A stretch of 51,359 nucleotides of DNA from Pseudogemmobacter humi (GCF_900609055.1 NZ_UXAW01000119.1:1-51359); one strand, 5' to 3'; counted from the stretch's first letter, positions 17,708 through 25,963 are shown. The notes: generated by a model not told the origin, from the sequence alone. Made by a program: numbers and translations.

Positions 17708-18353
17708 TGGACCACCGTTTTTCCAGATAGCCGCCGAAACGGGCAATGGGGAAGGAGATGACGAAGTAGAACATCCCGCAGATCATCAGCAGGAACAGCG
17801 GTTCCTGAAGGCGGGTGATCAGGATCTGCGTGGATTTCAGCAGCTCCACCACCTGGACGATATAGACCAGCGCCGAATCCTTCATCACCCCGAGCGCGAG
17901 CCCGATCCAGGACGGCAGCGCCACCCGGGTCGCCAGCGGCAGAACGATGTTGCGCATGTCCTGGCCCCAGCTCATGCCCAGCGACCGCGCGGCGCGGCGC
18001 AGGGTCAGCGGCACCGATTCGATGCCGCCGCGCACGATCTCGGCGCAATAGGCGGCGGTGTAGAGCGAGAGCACCCCGCAGGCCACGGCAAAGCCCGACA
18101 TCTTCAGTTTCAGCACCGCGGTCAGGAAGGCATTGGCCAGCACAAGCTGGATCAAGAGCGGAATCGAGCGGAAGATATCCAGCACGAAGGTCATCGGCGC
18201 GGCCCACCACGGGCCGATCTGATAGCGCACCACCCCGAAGACGATGCCGAGGATGGTGCCGAAAAAGACCGAGATCGCGGTCACGAGGAGCGTCATCCCC
18301 GCGCCTTTGGCGAGAAGGATCAGGTCGTTGACGGTCAGAGCGGTATCGAACAT
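17700..18353 (-). CDS. Polar amino acid ABC transporter permease
   Basis: A 217-residue inner-membrane permease of the HisM/GlnP class with about five membrane segments. The EAA loop reads SLGMSWGQDMRNIVLPLA, with the usual preceding RRAARSLGMS. The N-terminal segment (LLAKGAGMTLLVTAISVFFG) is typical of the family. It lies 11 bp after the other permease and overlaps the ATPase gene, so the two permeases probably form a heterodimer. Confidence 0.93.
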   Translation of the reverse strand: MFDTALTVNDLILLAKGAGMTLLVTAISVFFGTILGIVFGVVRYQIGPWWAAPMTFVLDIFRSIPLLIQLVLANAFLTAVLKLKMSGFAVACGVLSLYTAAYCAEIVRGGIESVPLTLRRAARSLGMSWGQDMRNIVLPLATRVALPSWIGLALGVMKDSALVYIVQVVELLKSTQILITRLQEPLFLLMICGMFYFVISFPIARFGGYLEKRWSND

Positions 18354-18364
18354 CGCGGGCCCCC

Positions 18365-19030
18365 TCAGTAACGGAACAGCCGGGCCGCCAGCAGGCGGGC
18401 CGAGAGGGTGATCGCTTTGGTGAGCAGGTAGAAGATCACCGCCGCGATGGCGAAAAGCTCGAAGGTGCGGAAGCTGCGCGCGTTCAGTTCGCTGGTCACT
18501 CCGTAGAGGTCGGTGTTCATCGCCACCACCGCGCCCAGCGAGGTCATCAGGATCGCCCAGACCATCTGGTTGGTCATCGGCAGGAAGGCGATGCGCAGCA
18601 TCTGCGGCATCACCACATTGGTGAAGGCCTGGCCCGAGGACATGCCAAGCGACCGCGCCGCGCGGGTCTGGGTGTCGGGAATGGCTTTCAGCGCGCCGCG
18701 GAAATTCTCGGCCAGGTAGCCTGCGTTGTTGAAGGCGATGCCGATCAGCAGCGACATATAGGGCGACAGGTGGATGCCGAAGCCGCCCAGCCCGAAATGC
18801 ACCATATAGATCTGGAACAGGGCGGGGGTGTTGCGCGCGATCTCGACCCAGGTGGTGGCGATCGCCGAAAGGAAGCGGTTGCCCGACAGGCGGAAAACGG
18901 TAAGCGTGATCGCCACGGTGATGCCGATCATCATCGACAGCACGGCGATCTCGATGGTCACCAGCGCCCCCTCCAGCATCTGCGGAAGCGAGTTGAACGC
19001 CTGATTCCAGCGGAAATTGTAGTTGAACAT
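18365..19030 (-). CDS. Polar amino acid ABC transporter permease
   Basis: A 221-residue permease paralogous to its neighbour. It opens FNYNFRWNQAFNSLPQMLEG and carries the EAA loop SLGMSSGQAFTNVVMPQMLR preceded by TRAARS. About five membrane segments are visible. It starts 74 bp after the binding-protein gene, a common gap where binding protein is made in excess of the membrane parts. Confidence 0.93.
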   Translation of the reverse strand: MFNYNFRWNQAFNSLPQMLEGALVTIEIAVLSMMIGITVAITLTVFRLSGNRFLSAIATTWVEIARNTPALFQIYMVHFGLGGFGIHLSPYMSLLIGIAFNNAGYLAENFRGALKAIPDTQTRAARSLGMSSGQAFTNVVMPQMLRIAFLPMTNQMVWAILMTSLGAVVAMNTDLYGVTSELNARSFRTFELFAIAAVIFYLLTKAITLSARLLAARLFRY

Positions 19031-19104
19031 GACCGCCTCACATCTCGAAAACGGAGAAGCGGCGCGGGGGCGTTACCCCTCGCGCCGCAGGGAAGGCGGA
19101 AGGT

Positions 19105-19914
19105 TCAGCGGTAGACGCCCGGGATCGACAGGTTGGCGGGCTCGCCGTCGCCGACCCATTTCTTGTAAAGCTCGGCGTAGCGGCCGGTGCGGACCTGCTG
19201 GTTGATGAACAGATCCATGTAGTTGATCAGGCCGTATTCCTCGCGGAGCGTGATCAGCGCGACGTAATCGGGCACCATCGGCGCCTTGTCGGCGATCGAG
19301 ATGCCGGGGAAATTGCCCGATTTCACGTTGGCCTCGGCCACTTCCATGGTCGAGACGGTGGCGTCGAGCTGGCCCTGCGACAGGGCAAGGAACACGTCGG
19401 CCTGGTTCTGGTAGGGACGGAACTCGCCCTCGCCCCATTCCTTGACCTTGCCTTCCAGCCAGATCGCCTCATAGGTGCCGGCGGTGGCGCCGACGGTCTT
19501 GCCCTTCATGTCTTCCCAGCCGGTCAGCCCGGCCTTCTCGCTGGTGACCACGGCGTTCTCGAAGGCGTAATAGGGGATCGAGAAGCCGACGGTCTTGGCG
19601 CGCTCCAGCGTGTCCGAGGTCGAGGCGACGGCCACATCGACATTGCCGGACATCAGCGCCGGGATGCGCTCGGGGAAGGTGGTCTCGACGATCTCGGCGG
19701 TGACGCCGAGCGCGGCGGCCAGATCGTTGCAATAGTCGACATCGAAGCCGACCGGATTGTTGTCGGCATCGCGCGAGCCCATCGGCGGGAAGTCCAGCAC
19801 CACGGCGCAGCGCAGCTTGCCCGAGGCGATGATGTCATCGAGTTTGTCGGCCAGTGCGGGGCCTGCCATCACGGTGGCGGCCGACAGGCCGAAGGCAAGG
19901 ATTCCGGTTTTCAT
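19105..19914 (-). CDS. Polar amino acid ABC transporter substrate-binding protein (SBP_bac_3)
   Basis: A 269-residue exported binding protein. The start is the ATG at 19914, behind a clear Shine-Dalgarno (GGGAGAGAG), giving the Sec signal MKTGILAFGLSAATVMAGPALA. The mature protein has the family-3 features LDDIIASGKLRCAVVLDFPP, GFDVDYCNDLAAALG and the hinge segment WEDMKGKTVGATAGTYEA. As the first gene of the hydroxyproline operon it probably binds hydroxyprolines or related imino acids. No gene lies between it and the divergent reductase at 20280. Confidence 0.92.
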   Translation of the reverse strand: MKTGILAFGLSAATVMAGPALADKLDDIIASGKLRCAVVLDFPPMGSRDADNNPVGFDVDYCNDLAAALGVTAEIVETTFPERIPALMSGNVDVAVASTSDTLERAKTVGFSIPYYAFENAVVTSEKAGLTGWEDMKGKTVGATAGTYEAIWLEGKVKEWGEGEFRPYQNQADVFLALSQGQLDATVSTMEVAEANVKSGNFPGISIADKAPMVPDYVALITLREEYGLINYMDLFINQQVRTGRYAELYKKWVGDGEPANLSIPGVYR

Positions 19915-20279
19915 TCCACTCTCTCCCTGAGCTGATGCTGGACGTCGATTCACGTCGCTTCACTATCCGGTGTCAAGCGCGCTGACGCAAATCAAAAATA
20001 CAATTAGTATACAAGCGACCTGAATCCATGGCGATTAAAAGGCGGATTGGCTGCCATATGGCGCCGTTCGGGCGATATTCCTGCATGCTTTCGTCGCATG
20101 ATCGGTGAATGGCAGGGTTTTTCCGTGTTCTGCGGTCCGAATGACTTCGCGTCACCCCCGCCCCGGGCGGGGTTTCGCCGTGGCTGCGGCAGAATCGTCT
20201 GTGCCGCGGCCGGGGTGGTTGACCATCCGCAGGCCCTGGAGGCATGTCATTGGGGGAACAGTCAGAGGAGGGGCCGCGG
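19915..20279. promoter_or_regulatory. Divergent promoter region of the hydroxyproline cassette
   Basis: This 365-bp gap separates the importer operon (minus) from the reductase gene (plus). The stretch 19985-20045 is much AT-richer than its surroundings and should contain promoters. On the minus strand TTGACA (about 19973-19978) could be a -35 element for the operon, though its -10 is poor. No gene is seen in the gap. Confidence 0.5.
20004..20014. promoter_or_regulatory. Candidate GntR/FCD-type operator (TnGTATACnA)
   Basis: TTAGTATACAA contains the palindromic core GTATAC flanked by T and A at the symmetrical outer positions, which matches the TnGTATACnA pattern known for FadR/FCD-subfamily GntR repressors. 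It sits in the divergent promoter region, 90 bp upstream of the binding-protein start. The only GntR gene in the window is 5 kb away at 25193; whether it or a regulator elsewhere binds here is unknown. Confidence 0.35.
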
Positions 20280-21311
20280 ATGTCGGGCACCACATATAGC
20301 GTCGCGGAACTTGAGGCCCGGATCGGGGCGATTTTCCGGGGCGTCGGGATGAACGGGGTGCAGGCCGGCGCGATGGCCCGGGTGCTGACCGCGGGCGAGC
20401 GCGATCATTGCAAATCGCATGGTGTCTACCGGATCGAGGGCACCCTGCGCACGGTGAAGGCGGGCAAGGTCAACCCGCAGGCGATGCCGGTGCTGGCGCC
20501 CGACGACGGCAGCGCGCTGGTGCGGGTCGATGCGCAGGGCGGTTTCGCCAATGCGGCCTTTGAACTGGCGCTGCCCGCCCTGGCGGCGCGGGCGGACAAG
20601 CTGGGCATGGCGGCGATGGTGATCAACGACTGCACCCATCTGGCCGCGCTCTGGCCCGAGGTCGAGGCCGTGACCGCCCATGGCCTGGCCGCGATGGTGA
20701 TGTGCCCGAGCTATGCCACGGTTGCGCCGACCGGCGGCACCGAACCGCTTCTGGGCACCAACCCCTTCGCCTTCGGCTGGCCGCGCGCGGACGCGGATCC
20801 CTACGTCTTCGACTTCGCCACCTCGGTCGCGGCACGGGGCGAGGTGGAACTGCACCGCCGCGCCGGGAAGGAACTGCCCGAGGGCTGGGCGCTGGATGCC
20901 GAAGGCCGCCCCACCACCGACCCCGAGGCGGCGCTTGCCGGAGCGATGCTGCCCTTCGGCGGCCACAAGGGCTCGGCGATCTCGACCATGATCGAACTGC
21001 TCTCCGGCATCATGATCGGCGATCTGACCAGCCCCGAGGTGCTGGATTACCTCGGCTCCACCACGCTGGCGCCGCGCCATGGCGAGCTGATCCTCGCCTT
21101 CTCGCCGCGGGCCTTTGCGCGTGGCCGCGACGGCGATCCCTTCGCCCGCGCCGAGGTTCTGTTCGGGGCGATCCTCGGCCAGGGCGCGCGGCTGCCGTCG
21201 CAGCGCCGGTTCCGGGCGCGGGCGGAAGCCGCGGCGCAGGGCATTACGCTGAGTGCCGGGGAAGTGGCGATGCTGGACCGCTTCCTCGAACAGGGTCTGG
21301 CGGCGGTCTGA
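20280..21311 (+). CDS. Ldh_2-family NAD(P)H-dependent reductase, probable delta1-pyrroline-2-carboxylate reductase
   Basis: A 343-residue member of the malate/L-lactate dehydrogenase (Ldh_2) family, distinct from Rossmann-type lactate dehydrogenases. Family marks are the SHGVYRIEGTLRTVKAGKVN block with catalytic His, a TNPFAFGWPR segment, the FDFATSVAARGEVELH stretch, PFGGHKGSAISTMIELL and the final FLEQGL. Members include Dpk-type enzymes that reduce delta1-piperideine-/delta1-pyrroline-2-carboxylate. Placed divergently from two hydroxyproline dehydratases that make delta1-pyrroline-2-carboxylate, it most likely produces L-proline. The start is the ATG at 20280, six bases behind GAGGAGGGG; an upstream in-frame ATG at 20244 lacks a ribosome site. 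Confidence 0.87.
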   Translation: MSGTTYSVAELEARIGAIFRGVGMNGVQAGAMARVLTAGERDHCKSHGVYRIEGTLRTVKAGKVNPQAMPVLAPDDGSALVRVDAQGGFANAAFELALPALAARADKLGMAAMVINDCTHLAALWPEVEAVTAHGLAAMVMCPSYATVAPTGGTEPLLGTNPFAFGWPRADADPYVFDFATSVAARGEVELHRRAGKELPEGWALDAEGRPTTDPEAALAGAMLPFGGHKGSAISTMIELLSGIMIGDLTSPEVLDYLGSTTLAPRHGELILAFSPRAFARGRDGDPFARAEVLFGAILGQGARLPSQRRFRARAEAAAQGITLSAGEVAMLDRFLEQGLAAV

Positions 21312-21616
21312 GCCGCGTCTGACTGCGCGGAGACACTCAGGCCGCGCCGGGAAAGCCCGCCCAAAGCGGAGCATATCCCTGATACCGGAAACTGTGAGGC
21401 GCTCATTCCGCCCCACGGATCGGCATCGTCTGATCCGCGCAGGGATCAGAGCGCGCAATGGTCGCCCGGGCTTCCTCAGAAAATCCGGCAGCGGTTTACG
21501 TGCAGGGGGAAAACTGGTCGGCAATGACTTTACCGAACCGAAGATCGGCCGTAGATTCGCGACGATCAGGTGCTCAGGCATATTAATGCATTGTCTTTCA
21601 GACGGATGGAGTTGTG
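21312..21616. other. 305-bp intergenic region, no gene seen
   Basis: The left two thirds are GC-rich without a credible frame. The last ~60 bp become AT-richer (GGCATATTAATGCATTG) and probably carry the promoter of the secreted-protein gene at 21617. No terminator hairpin with a T-run was found after the reductase gene. Confidence 0.4.
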
Positions 21617-22231
21617 ATGATCCGGTTTTTCCTTGCCGCGCTTGCAATAGCGGCACCCTTCATGGCGCAGGCGCAGAGCCTTTCGGCGCAGGACATTCTG
21701 GCCCAGGTGGACAAGAAGGTGGCCTCGGGCAACGAATATCAGGCGTTGCTGGCCGATCCTGATCCCGCGCGGGCGCTGGCGGCGATGCAGATCATGCTGG
21801 CCTCGGGCGACGCCGACCTGGTGCGGATCGCGCTGAACGCCGGGCTTTACAGCCCCAATCCGACCGTGCAGCGCACCGCCTTCGAGGCTTTTATCCAGAC
21901 GGCTCCGGTTATCAACATCTATGTCGACGGAAAATCGGCTGGGGATGCTGATCGCTTTCGCGGCTGGATCGAATACTATTCCGGCACGGTGAACGACAAA
22001 TCCGTTGGTTTCATAAGCCAGAAAGTGAGCGACTACGACAAGTACGGTTCCTGCTATACTTATTCGGGATCCAACGCATGCCTGTTCAGGATCTCGGATG
22101 ATGGCATCAGCATCAGGATGTGGGATTCGTGGAACATTCTACGCCTCAACGATCAGGGCGAATTAGCTGGACTTGTTAAGGTATCTGATATCGCGGCACC
22201 GCTGCCGATCCGTATTCCGGTGACGAACTAA
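21617..22231 (+). CDS. Secreted protein of unknown function
   Basis: A 204-residue exported protein I cannot assign. The start is the ATG at 21617, five bases after GGAG; the GTG immediately before it is also possible. The Sec signal is MIRFFLAALAIAAPFMAQAQS. A helical part follows (residues ~20-85, with Ala-rich repeats such as ALAAMQIMLASGDADLVRIA, reminiscent of alpha-helical repeat proteins), then a beta-rich C-terminal part (residues ~95-204) with one cysteine pair (GSCYTYSGSNACLF) that could form a disulfide in the periplasm. The first half is GC-rich; the second half is less so, perhaps a recently joined segment. It converges on the protease-like gene through a strong hairpin. Confidence 0.75.
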   Translation: MIRFFLAALAIAAPFMAQAQSLSAQDILAQVDKKVASGNEYQALLADPDPARALAAMQIMLASGDADLVRIALNAGLYSPNPTVQRTAFEAFIQTAPVINIYVDGKSAGDADRFRGWIEYYSGTVNDKSVGFISQKVSDYDKYGSCYTYSGSNACLFRISDDGISIRMWDSWNILRLNDQGELAGLVKVSDIAAPLPIRIPVTN

Positions 22232-22243
22232 GCCACTAACGAA

Positions 22244-22265
22244 GCCGCACCTTCTCCGGTGCGGC
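22244..22265. terminator. Strong hairpin between convergent genes (probable bidirectional terminator)
   Basis: GCCGCACC (22244-22251) and GGTGCGGC (22258-22265) form a perfect 8-bp GC-rich stem with a 6-base loop (TTCTCC). It lies 13 bp after the plus-strand stop and 9 bp before the minus-strand stop. Neither side has a real T-run, so it may act with Rho or simply protect both mRNA ends. Confidence 0.6.
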
Positions 22266-22273
22266 ATCTTCCC

Positions 22274-23338
22274 TCAATGGAAACTCACCGCGTCGATCCC
22301 GACCGGGGCCTCGTCCCAGGCGCTGCGGATGGTGACATAGACCCAGCGGGCGCTGGTGGCGGCGCCGGTCAGTTCCAGCGTGCCGTCCGGCCCCATCACC
22401 CCCATGGCGAAGGGCCGCGCGCGCTGGCCCGCGCCGTCGGCGGCGACCTCGACGGTGATGTCGCGCGGGACGGCGAAGCCCTCCTCGTCTGTCGCCCGGA
22501 TGCGCACCCGGCTGAGGATCGCCGCCGCCTCGCCCCGGACCCGGAAGGCGATACGGTTCGGACGGCTGAGGCTGAAAGCATAGAGGCCGGGGCCGGTCAG
22601 ATTGGCCTCGCCCTGGTCCGGGGTCAGCGGTGGCAGGATCGCCGAGACCGCCTCAAAGGCGAGGCCGACGCTGTCGGGCGCCTCCGGCGCAGACACCGCG
22701 CCCCCGCCCGCCGCGACGGGCGCGGCCTGGCGCGAGATGCGGCGGGCGATATTCTGGCCGATCTCCTCGATGCGGATGAAACGGCCCTCGGTCGGGGTCA
22801 GCGCCTCGGTGATCATGCCGATCGGGCGGTCGCCCTCGAACAGGAAGGCGCCGCTGCTGCCCTTGAACAGTTCTTCGCCGGGTTTCGTCACCATCGCCTC
22901 CAGCGTCAGGTAGTCGGTGCGGGTGATCTGCATCGGGATGCGCTCGACCTCGCCCGAACTGCGCAGGCGTTGCAGATGAACCTCTCCGCCTGTCCCGGCC
23001 CTGACCTCGCCCGAGATCAGCGGCAGGCCGGCGGTGCAGCGCTCTTCCACCGCGCCGCGCAACTGGCCGATGGCAAGGTCCATACCCTCCCAGAACGGTG
23101 TTTCGATCAGGGCGGGGGAATGGACGACCGGCGCGCCGGAAAAGACGGTCACCCGGCGGCTGTCGCCCGCGACATGGCGCGGCAGGATCACCCAGCACAG
23201 GCCGGCATGGTGGATGAGGAAGCCATGCCCGGTCTCGCCCGCGCTTTCGATCCGCACGGTCTGGGCAGCAATAAAGGTTCCATTGCCGGCGGCGGCGGCT
23301 ACTGTCACAACCAGCAGGCAGGTTCGGAGGATGCGCAT
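22274..23338 (-). CDS. Exported trypsin-like serine protease-fold protein
   Basis: A 354-residue exported protein. After a Sec-like signal (MRILRTCLLVVTVAAAAG) comes a chymotrypsin-fold domain whose triad can be read: His55 in CWVILPRHVAGD, Asp87 in FWEGMDLAIGQL and Ser162 in FKGSSGAFLF, the GxSG motif followed by DRPIGMI. A linker rich in Ala, Pro and Gly (about 205-225) leads to a beta-rich C-terminal domain (~230-354) that may bind a partner. Start choice is open: the ATG at 23338 gives the best signal peptide, while an in-frame ATG at 23365 adds nine residues. The 23338 start codon shares CATG with the divergent gene. Protease activity is inferred; target unknown. Confidence 0.72.
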   Translation of the reverse strand: MRILRTCLLVVTVAAAAGNGTFIAAQTVRIESAGETGHGFLIHHAGLCWVILPRHVAGDSRRVTVFSGAPVVHSPALIETPFWEGMDLAIGQLRGAVEERCTAGLPLISGEVRAGTGGEVHLQRLRSSGEVERIPMQITRTDYLTLEAMVTKPGEELFKGSSGAFLFEGDRPIGMITEALTPTEGRFIRIEEIGQNIARRISRQAAPVAAGGGAVSAPEAPDSVGLAFEAVSAILPPLTPDQGEANLTGPGLYAFSLSRPNRIAFRVRGEAAAILSRVRIRATDEEGFAVPRDITVEVAADGAGQRARPFAMGVMGPDGTLELTGAATSARWVYVTIRSAWDEAPVGIDAVSFH

Positions 23339-24032
23339 GTCGGCGAAGGGGCTCCCGTTTTTCATTCTGCTGCCATTTGCGGCGCTCGCGCAGGAGGTTA
23401 GCCCGGTCGCGCTGACCTCTCAACCTTTCGACGAAATCTGGCGCCCTGCGGCCGAGATTTCCGGCGCGGTCGTGGTCGGCTTTGCCGCCGCAGCCGCCCC
23501 TTTCGCGGGCGAAAGCGATCTGAGCGTCAGCGCGATGATCCCGGGCGACTGGCGCGGCACGGATCTGTGCCTGCGGGTGACCAGCGCCGATGGCCGCTAT
23601 GAATCGCGCAACAGCTACCACGTCAGCGAAGACTGGCAGGGCGGCGCCATCCCGCTGCCCTATCCCAGCCCCGATCCCGCGCGCCTGATCGACCTGCCCC
23701 CGGGCGAGGTGACGGCCGCGCTCTGGCAGGGCGATTGCGACGGGAGCAGCCTGGAAATCGCGCTGGTCCGGTGGCGGGGCGGCACCGAGCCCTTGCTGAT
23801 GCTGAACACCTCGCGCGCCGATGAGACCTTCCTTCTGTTCACCAGCCATCCCGACTGGCCGGAGGTGACCTGTCTGCCCTCGGCGGCGGCGGGGCGCATC
23901 GCGTTCGACACGGTTTGCCCGCTGCCTGTGGGCGCGCTCGAACAGCCGAAGCTCGATGTGGTGGTGATCCCGTTCCGGGGCGGCGAGATGGGGCGCGAAA
24001 TCGCGCTGACCCTGCGCGGCCCGGCGGGCTGA
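23337..24032 (+). CDS. Secreted protein of unknown function, divergent from the protease-like gene
   Basis: A 231-residue exported protein I do not recognise. The ribosome site TTCGGAGG (23323-23330) abuts an in-frame ATG at 23331 and lies six bases from the ATG at 23337, so 23337 is the likely start. The signal is MSAKGLPFFILLPFAALAQE. The mature part is beta-rich with Cys residues at several positions (DLCLRV, QGDCDGSS, VTCLPS, DTVCPL), suggesting disulfides outside the cytoplasm. The downstream membrane-protein gene starts one base after its stop, so the two are co-expressed and probably interact. Confidence 0.75.
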   Translation: MSAKGLPFFILLPFAALAQEVSPVALTSQPFDEIWRPAAEISGAVVVGFAAAAAPFAGESDLSVSAMIPGDWRGTDLCLRVTSADGRYESRNSYHVSEDWQGGAIPLPYPSPDPARLIDLPPGEVTAALWQGDCDGSSLEIALVRWRGGTEPLLMLNTSRADETFLLFTSHPDWPEVTCLPSAAAGRIAFDTVCPLPVGALEQPKLDVVVIPFRGGEMGREIALTLRGPAG

Positions 24033-24033
24033 G

Positions 24034-24990
24034 ATGGAGCGCCTCACCAACCGGATCCTGCCCTTGGCGGGGCTGTTGTTGCCGCTGGCGACGATTGGCC
24101 TGCTGGCGGTGCTGCTGGCGGATCCGTTCCGCGCCCGGCGCAGTTTCCTGATCGAGGCCGATACGCTGGCCGCCGTGATCACCTTCGAGGGCGGTACGAG
24201 CCACTGGGATCTGGGCGAAGCGATGCTCTGCCGTCCGCTGGAGCGCATCGATCTGCGCGCCGCGCCCGGCAGCGGCCCATGCGACAGCCGCCGCTTTGCC
24301 GGCAGCGTCGGGCCGGTCGCCCTCGCCTGGAATGACGGGGCGACGGTGGCGATCACCGATCGCGGCGCGCGCGGCCTTACGCTGCGGATCACCGGGCTTG
24401 CCGGGCTGCCGGATGGCAGCCTGGTCGTGCTCAGCCATGAGCGGCTGGCGGAACTGGGGGCGCTCAGTTTCGCAGGCCATCTGGTTCTGGGGCGCAGCGC
24501 CCTTTCGGGCGAGAGCGGCCTGCTGCTCTCGGGCAGCTACGAGGCCCGCGAACGCCCGCTGCTGAGTTCTCAGACCGAGACGGTGAAGAGCGGCGTTCTG
24601 CGCAGCGGCGACAGTGTGCGGATTCTGGAAGACGGGGAGTCCGCGCTGACCTATGGTCATCTGACGCTGCCCGAAGACCCCGATCAGCGCGGGCTTCACC
24701 TTGTCGGCGTTTCGGCGCCGGGGCGCACGGCGCTTGAGGTCAGTTATTTTGGCGGTCGCGCGCCGAACCTGATCCGGCCGAACTGGGTGGATCGTGCCCT
24801 GACGAGCCCCTTGCTGATCGCGGGCCTTTTCCTGATCTCGGCAGGGGCCGGACAGATCCAGCTTCTGATCGCCAGCGTGGCCCGGCTGACCGGCGCAAAA
24901 GGCATCGCCGGACAGCAAGCGGCCCGGTCCCCCGCGCGCCCGGCACGGCGGCCCCGGAAGAAAGGCCGCCTGCGCCGGTGGAGACAGTGA
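24034..24990 (+). CDS. Membrane-anchored protein of unknown function (two membrane segments)
   Basis: A 318-residue protein with an N-terminal membrane segment (about residues 8-30, LPLAGLLLPLATIGLLAVLL), a large beta-rich central part (35-245) that should face the periplasm, a second membrane segment near 247-272 (SPLLIAGLFLISAGAGQIQLLIA) and a very basic cytoplasmic tail (PARPARRPRKKGRLRRWR). The central part has one cysteine pair (MLCRPLE, SGPCDSRR). It starts one base after the stop of the secreted-protein gene. The topology suggests a periplasmic sensing or scaffold domain, but no family was recognised. Confidence 0.75.
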   Translation: MERLTNRILPLAGLLLPLATIGLLAVLLADPFRARRSFLIEADTLAAVITFEGGTSHWDLGEAMLCRPLERIDLRAAPGSGPCDSRRFAGSVGPVALAWNDGATVAITDRGARGLTLRITGLAGLPDGSLVVLSHERLAELGALSFAGHLVLGRSALSGESGLLLSGSYEARERPLLSSQTETVKSGVLRSGDSVRILEDGESALTYGHLTLPEDPDQRGLHLVGVSAPGRTALEVSYFGGRAPNLIRPNWVDRALTSPLLIAGLFLISAGAGQIQLLIASVARLTGAKGIAGQQAARSPARPARRPRKKGRLRRWRQ

Positions 24991-25192
24991 AGATCATCGG
25001 CCGGTCACGGGACGGCAGGCCCGCTCTTTGCTTCAGCGCTGAGATTGCCTTGCGCAGCCTGGGCCAATCCCGGGAACTGCGGCATGTCCTGTTCCAGGCG
25101 GCACGGGTCGCCGCCTGTCATGATCCCGTCCGGCGGATGAACCCGGTTGCCCCGGCATGGCAATCCGCCTGCGGACCTGCCCCGGTGGCCCG

Positions 25193-25963
25193 CTAAAGGT
25201 CACCGCTCAGCGGGAGGGTATTTCGGTGAACCCCGGTCAGATGCGCGCGCAGGAGCTTTGTCGCCCGCTCCGCGTCGCGTGACTGGATGGCCTCGTTGAT
25301 CTGCTCATGCTCGGCCTGGTAATGCGCCCATTTCTCGGGCGAGAAGCTGCTTGCCTTCAGCATCTGCCAGGCGCGCTGCGAGCGCAGCAGCAGGATCTGC
25401 TGCCCCAGGCTGCGAAACATCTGATTGCCGGTGCAATCGAAAAGCAGGCCATGGAACCGGGCATCCGCCGCCTCGGCGCCGATCCAGTCGCGCACCTCAC
25501 GCCCTGCGATCACCGCATCCGCCAGCCGCTGAAGATCTGCATTGGTGGCCGCGAAAGAAACCAGCCCCACGATTGCGGGTTCGATCACGACACGAAACCC
25601 CACCAGCTCGGCCGGTGAGCAATCGGTCAGAGGCCAGCCCTGCGACCGATCCGGCAGGGCGGGCAGAGCAGCCGGGCCATCGCCGGCCCCCGCCGCCGCG
25701 ATATAGGTGCCGCGGCCGACATGACGGGTCAGGATCCCGCGCCGCTCCAGCTCGGCCAGGGTGTCGCGCACGGCGCCGCGCGACAGGCCGCTTTCTTCGG
25801 CCAGCCTGCGCTCATTGGGCAGCCGGTCGCCGGGGCGCAGCCTGTGATCGGCAAGGGCGCTGGTGAACTGCAAAAGCAGCGCCGCCTTGTCCAGGACAGC
25901 CTCGGGCAGCCAGGTCACCTCCGGCGTTCCGAACGCTTCTTCCTTATGATCGCTTGTGATCAA
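25193..25963 (-). CDS. GntR-family (FadR/FCD) transcriptional regulator
   Basis: A 256-residue regulator. The winged helix runs from about residue 23 to 88 (LRPGDRLPNERRLAEESGLS, RGAVRDTLAELERRGILTRH, then VGRGTYI), and residues ~118-250 are an FCD effector domain with an EPAIVGLVSFAATN segment and a late HQ-type metal-site helix (HYQAEHEQINEAIQSRD). The start appears to be TTG at 25963, behind AAAGGT; the first alternative is a GTG 15 codons later. It is divergent from the M24/DAO/M19/ABC operon and is the probable local repressor, with the imported compound or a carboxylate intermediate as effector. Confidence 0.88.
   Translation of the reverse strand: MITSDHKEEAFGTPEVTWLPEAVLDKAALLLQFTSALADHRLRPGDRLPNERRLAEESGLSRGAVRDTLAELERRGILTRHVGRGTYIAAAGAGDGPAALPALPDRSQGWPLTDCSPAELVGFRVVIEPAIVGLVSFAATNADLQRLADAVIAGREVRDWIGAEAADARFHGLLFDCTGNQMFRSLGQQILLLRSQRAWQMLKASSFSPEKWAHYQAEHEQINEAIQSRDAERATKLLRAHLTGVHRNTLPLSGDL

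Noticed and set aside
21253-21762. Plus-strand frame of 169 codons bridging the reductase and secreted-protein genes
   Set aside because: It overlaps both real genes out of frame and has no good start.
22653-24392. Minus-strand frame of 579 codons across the secreted-protein genes
   Set aside because: It overlaps three better-supported genes, lacks any motif and has skewed Arg/Pro/Ala composition.
24978-25196. Short plus-strand frame of 72 codons after the membrane-protein gene
   Set aside because: No convincing ribosome site, no family match and weak coding character; it probably is not a gene.
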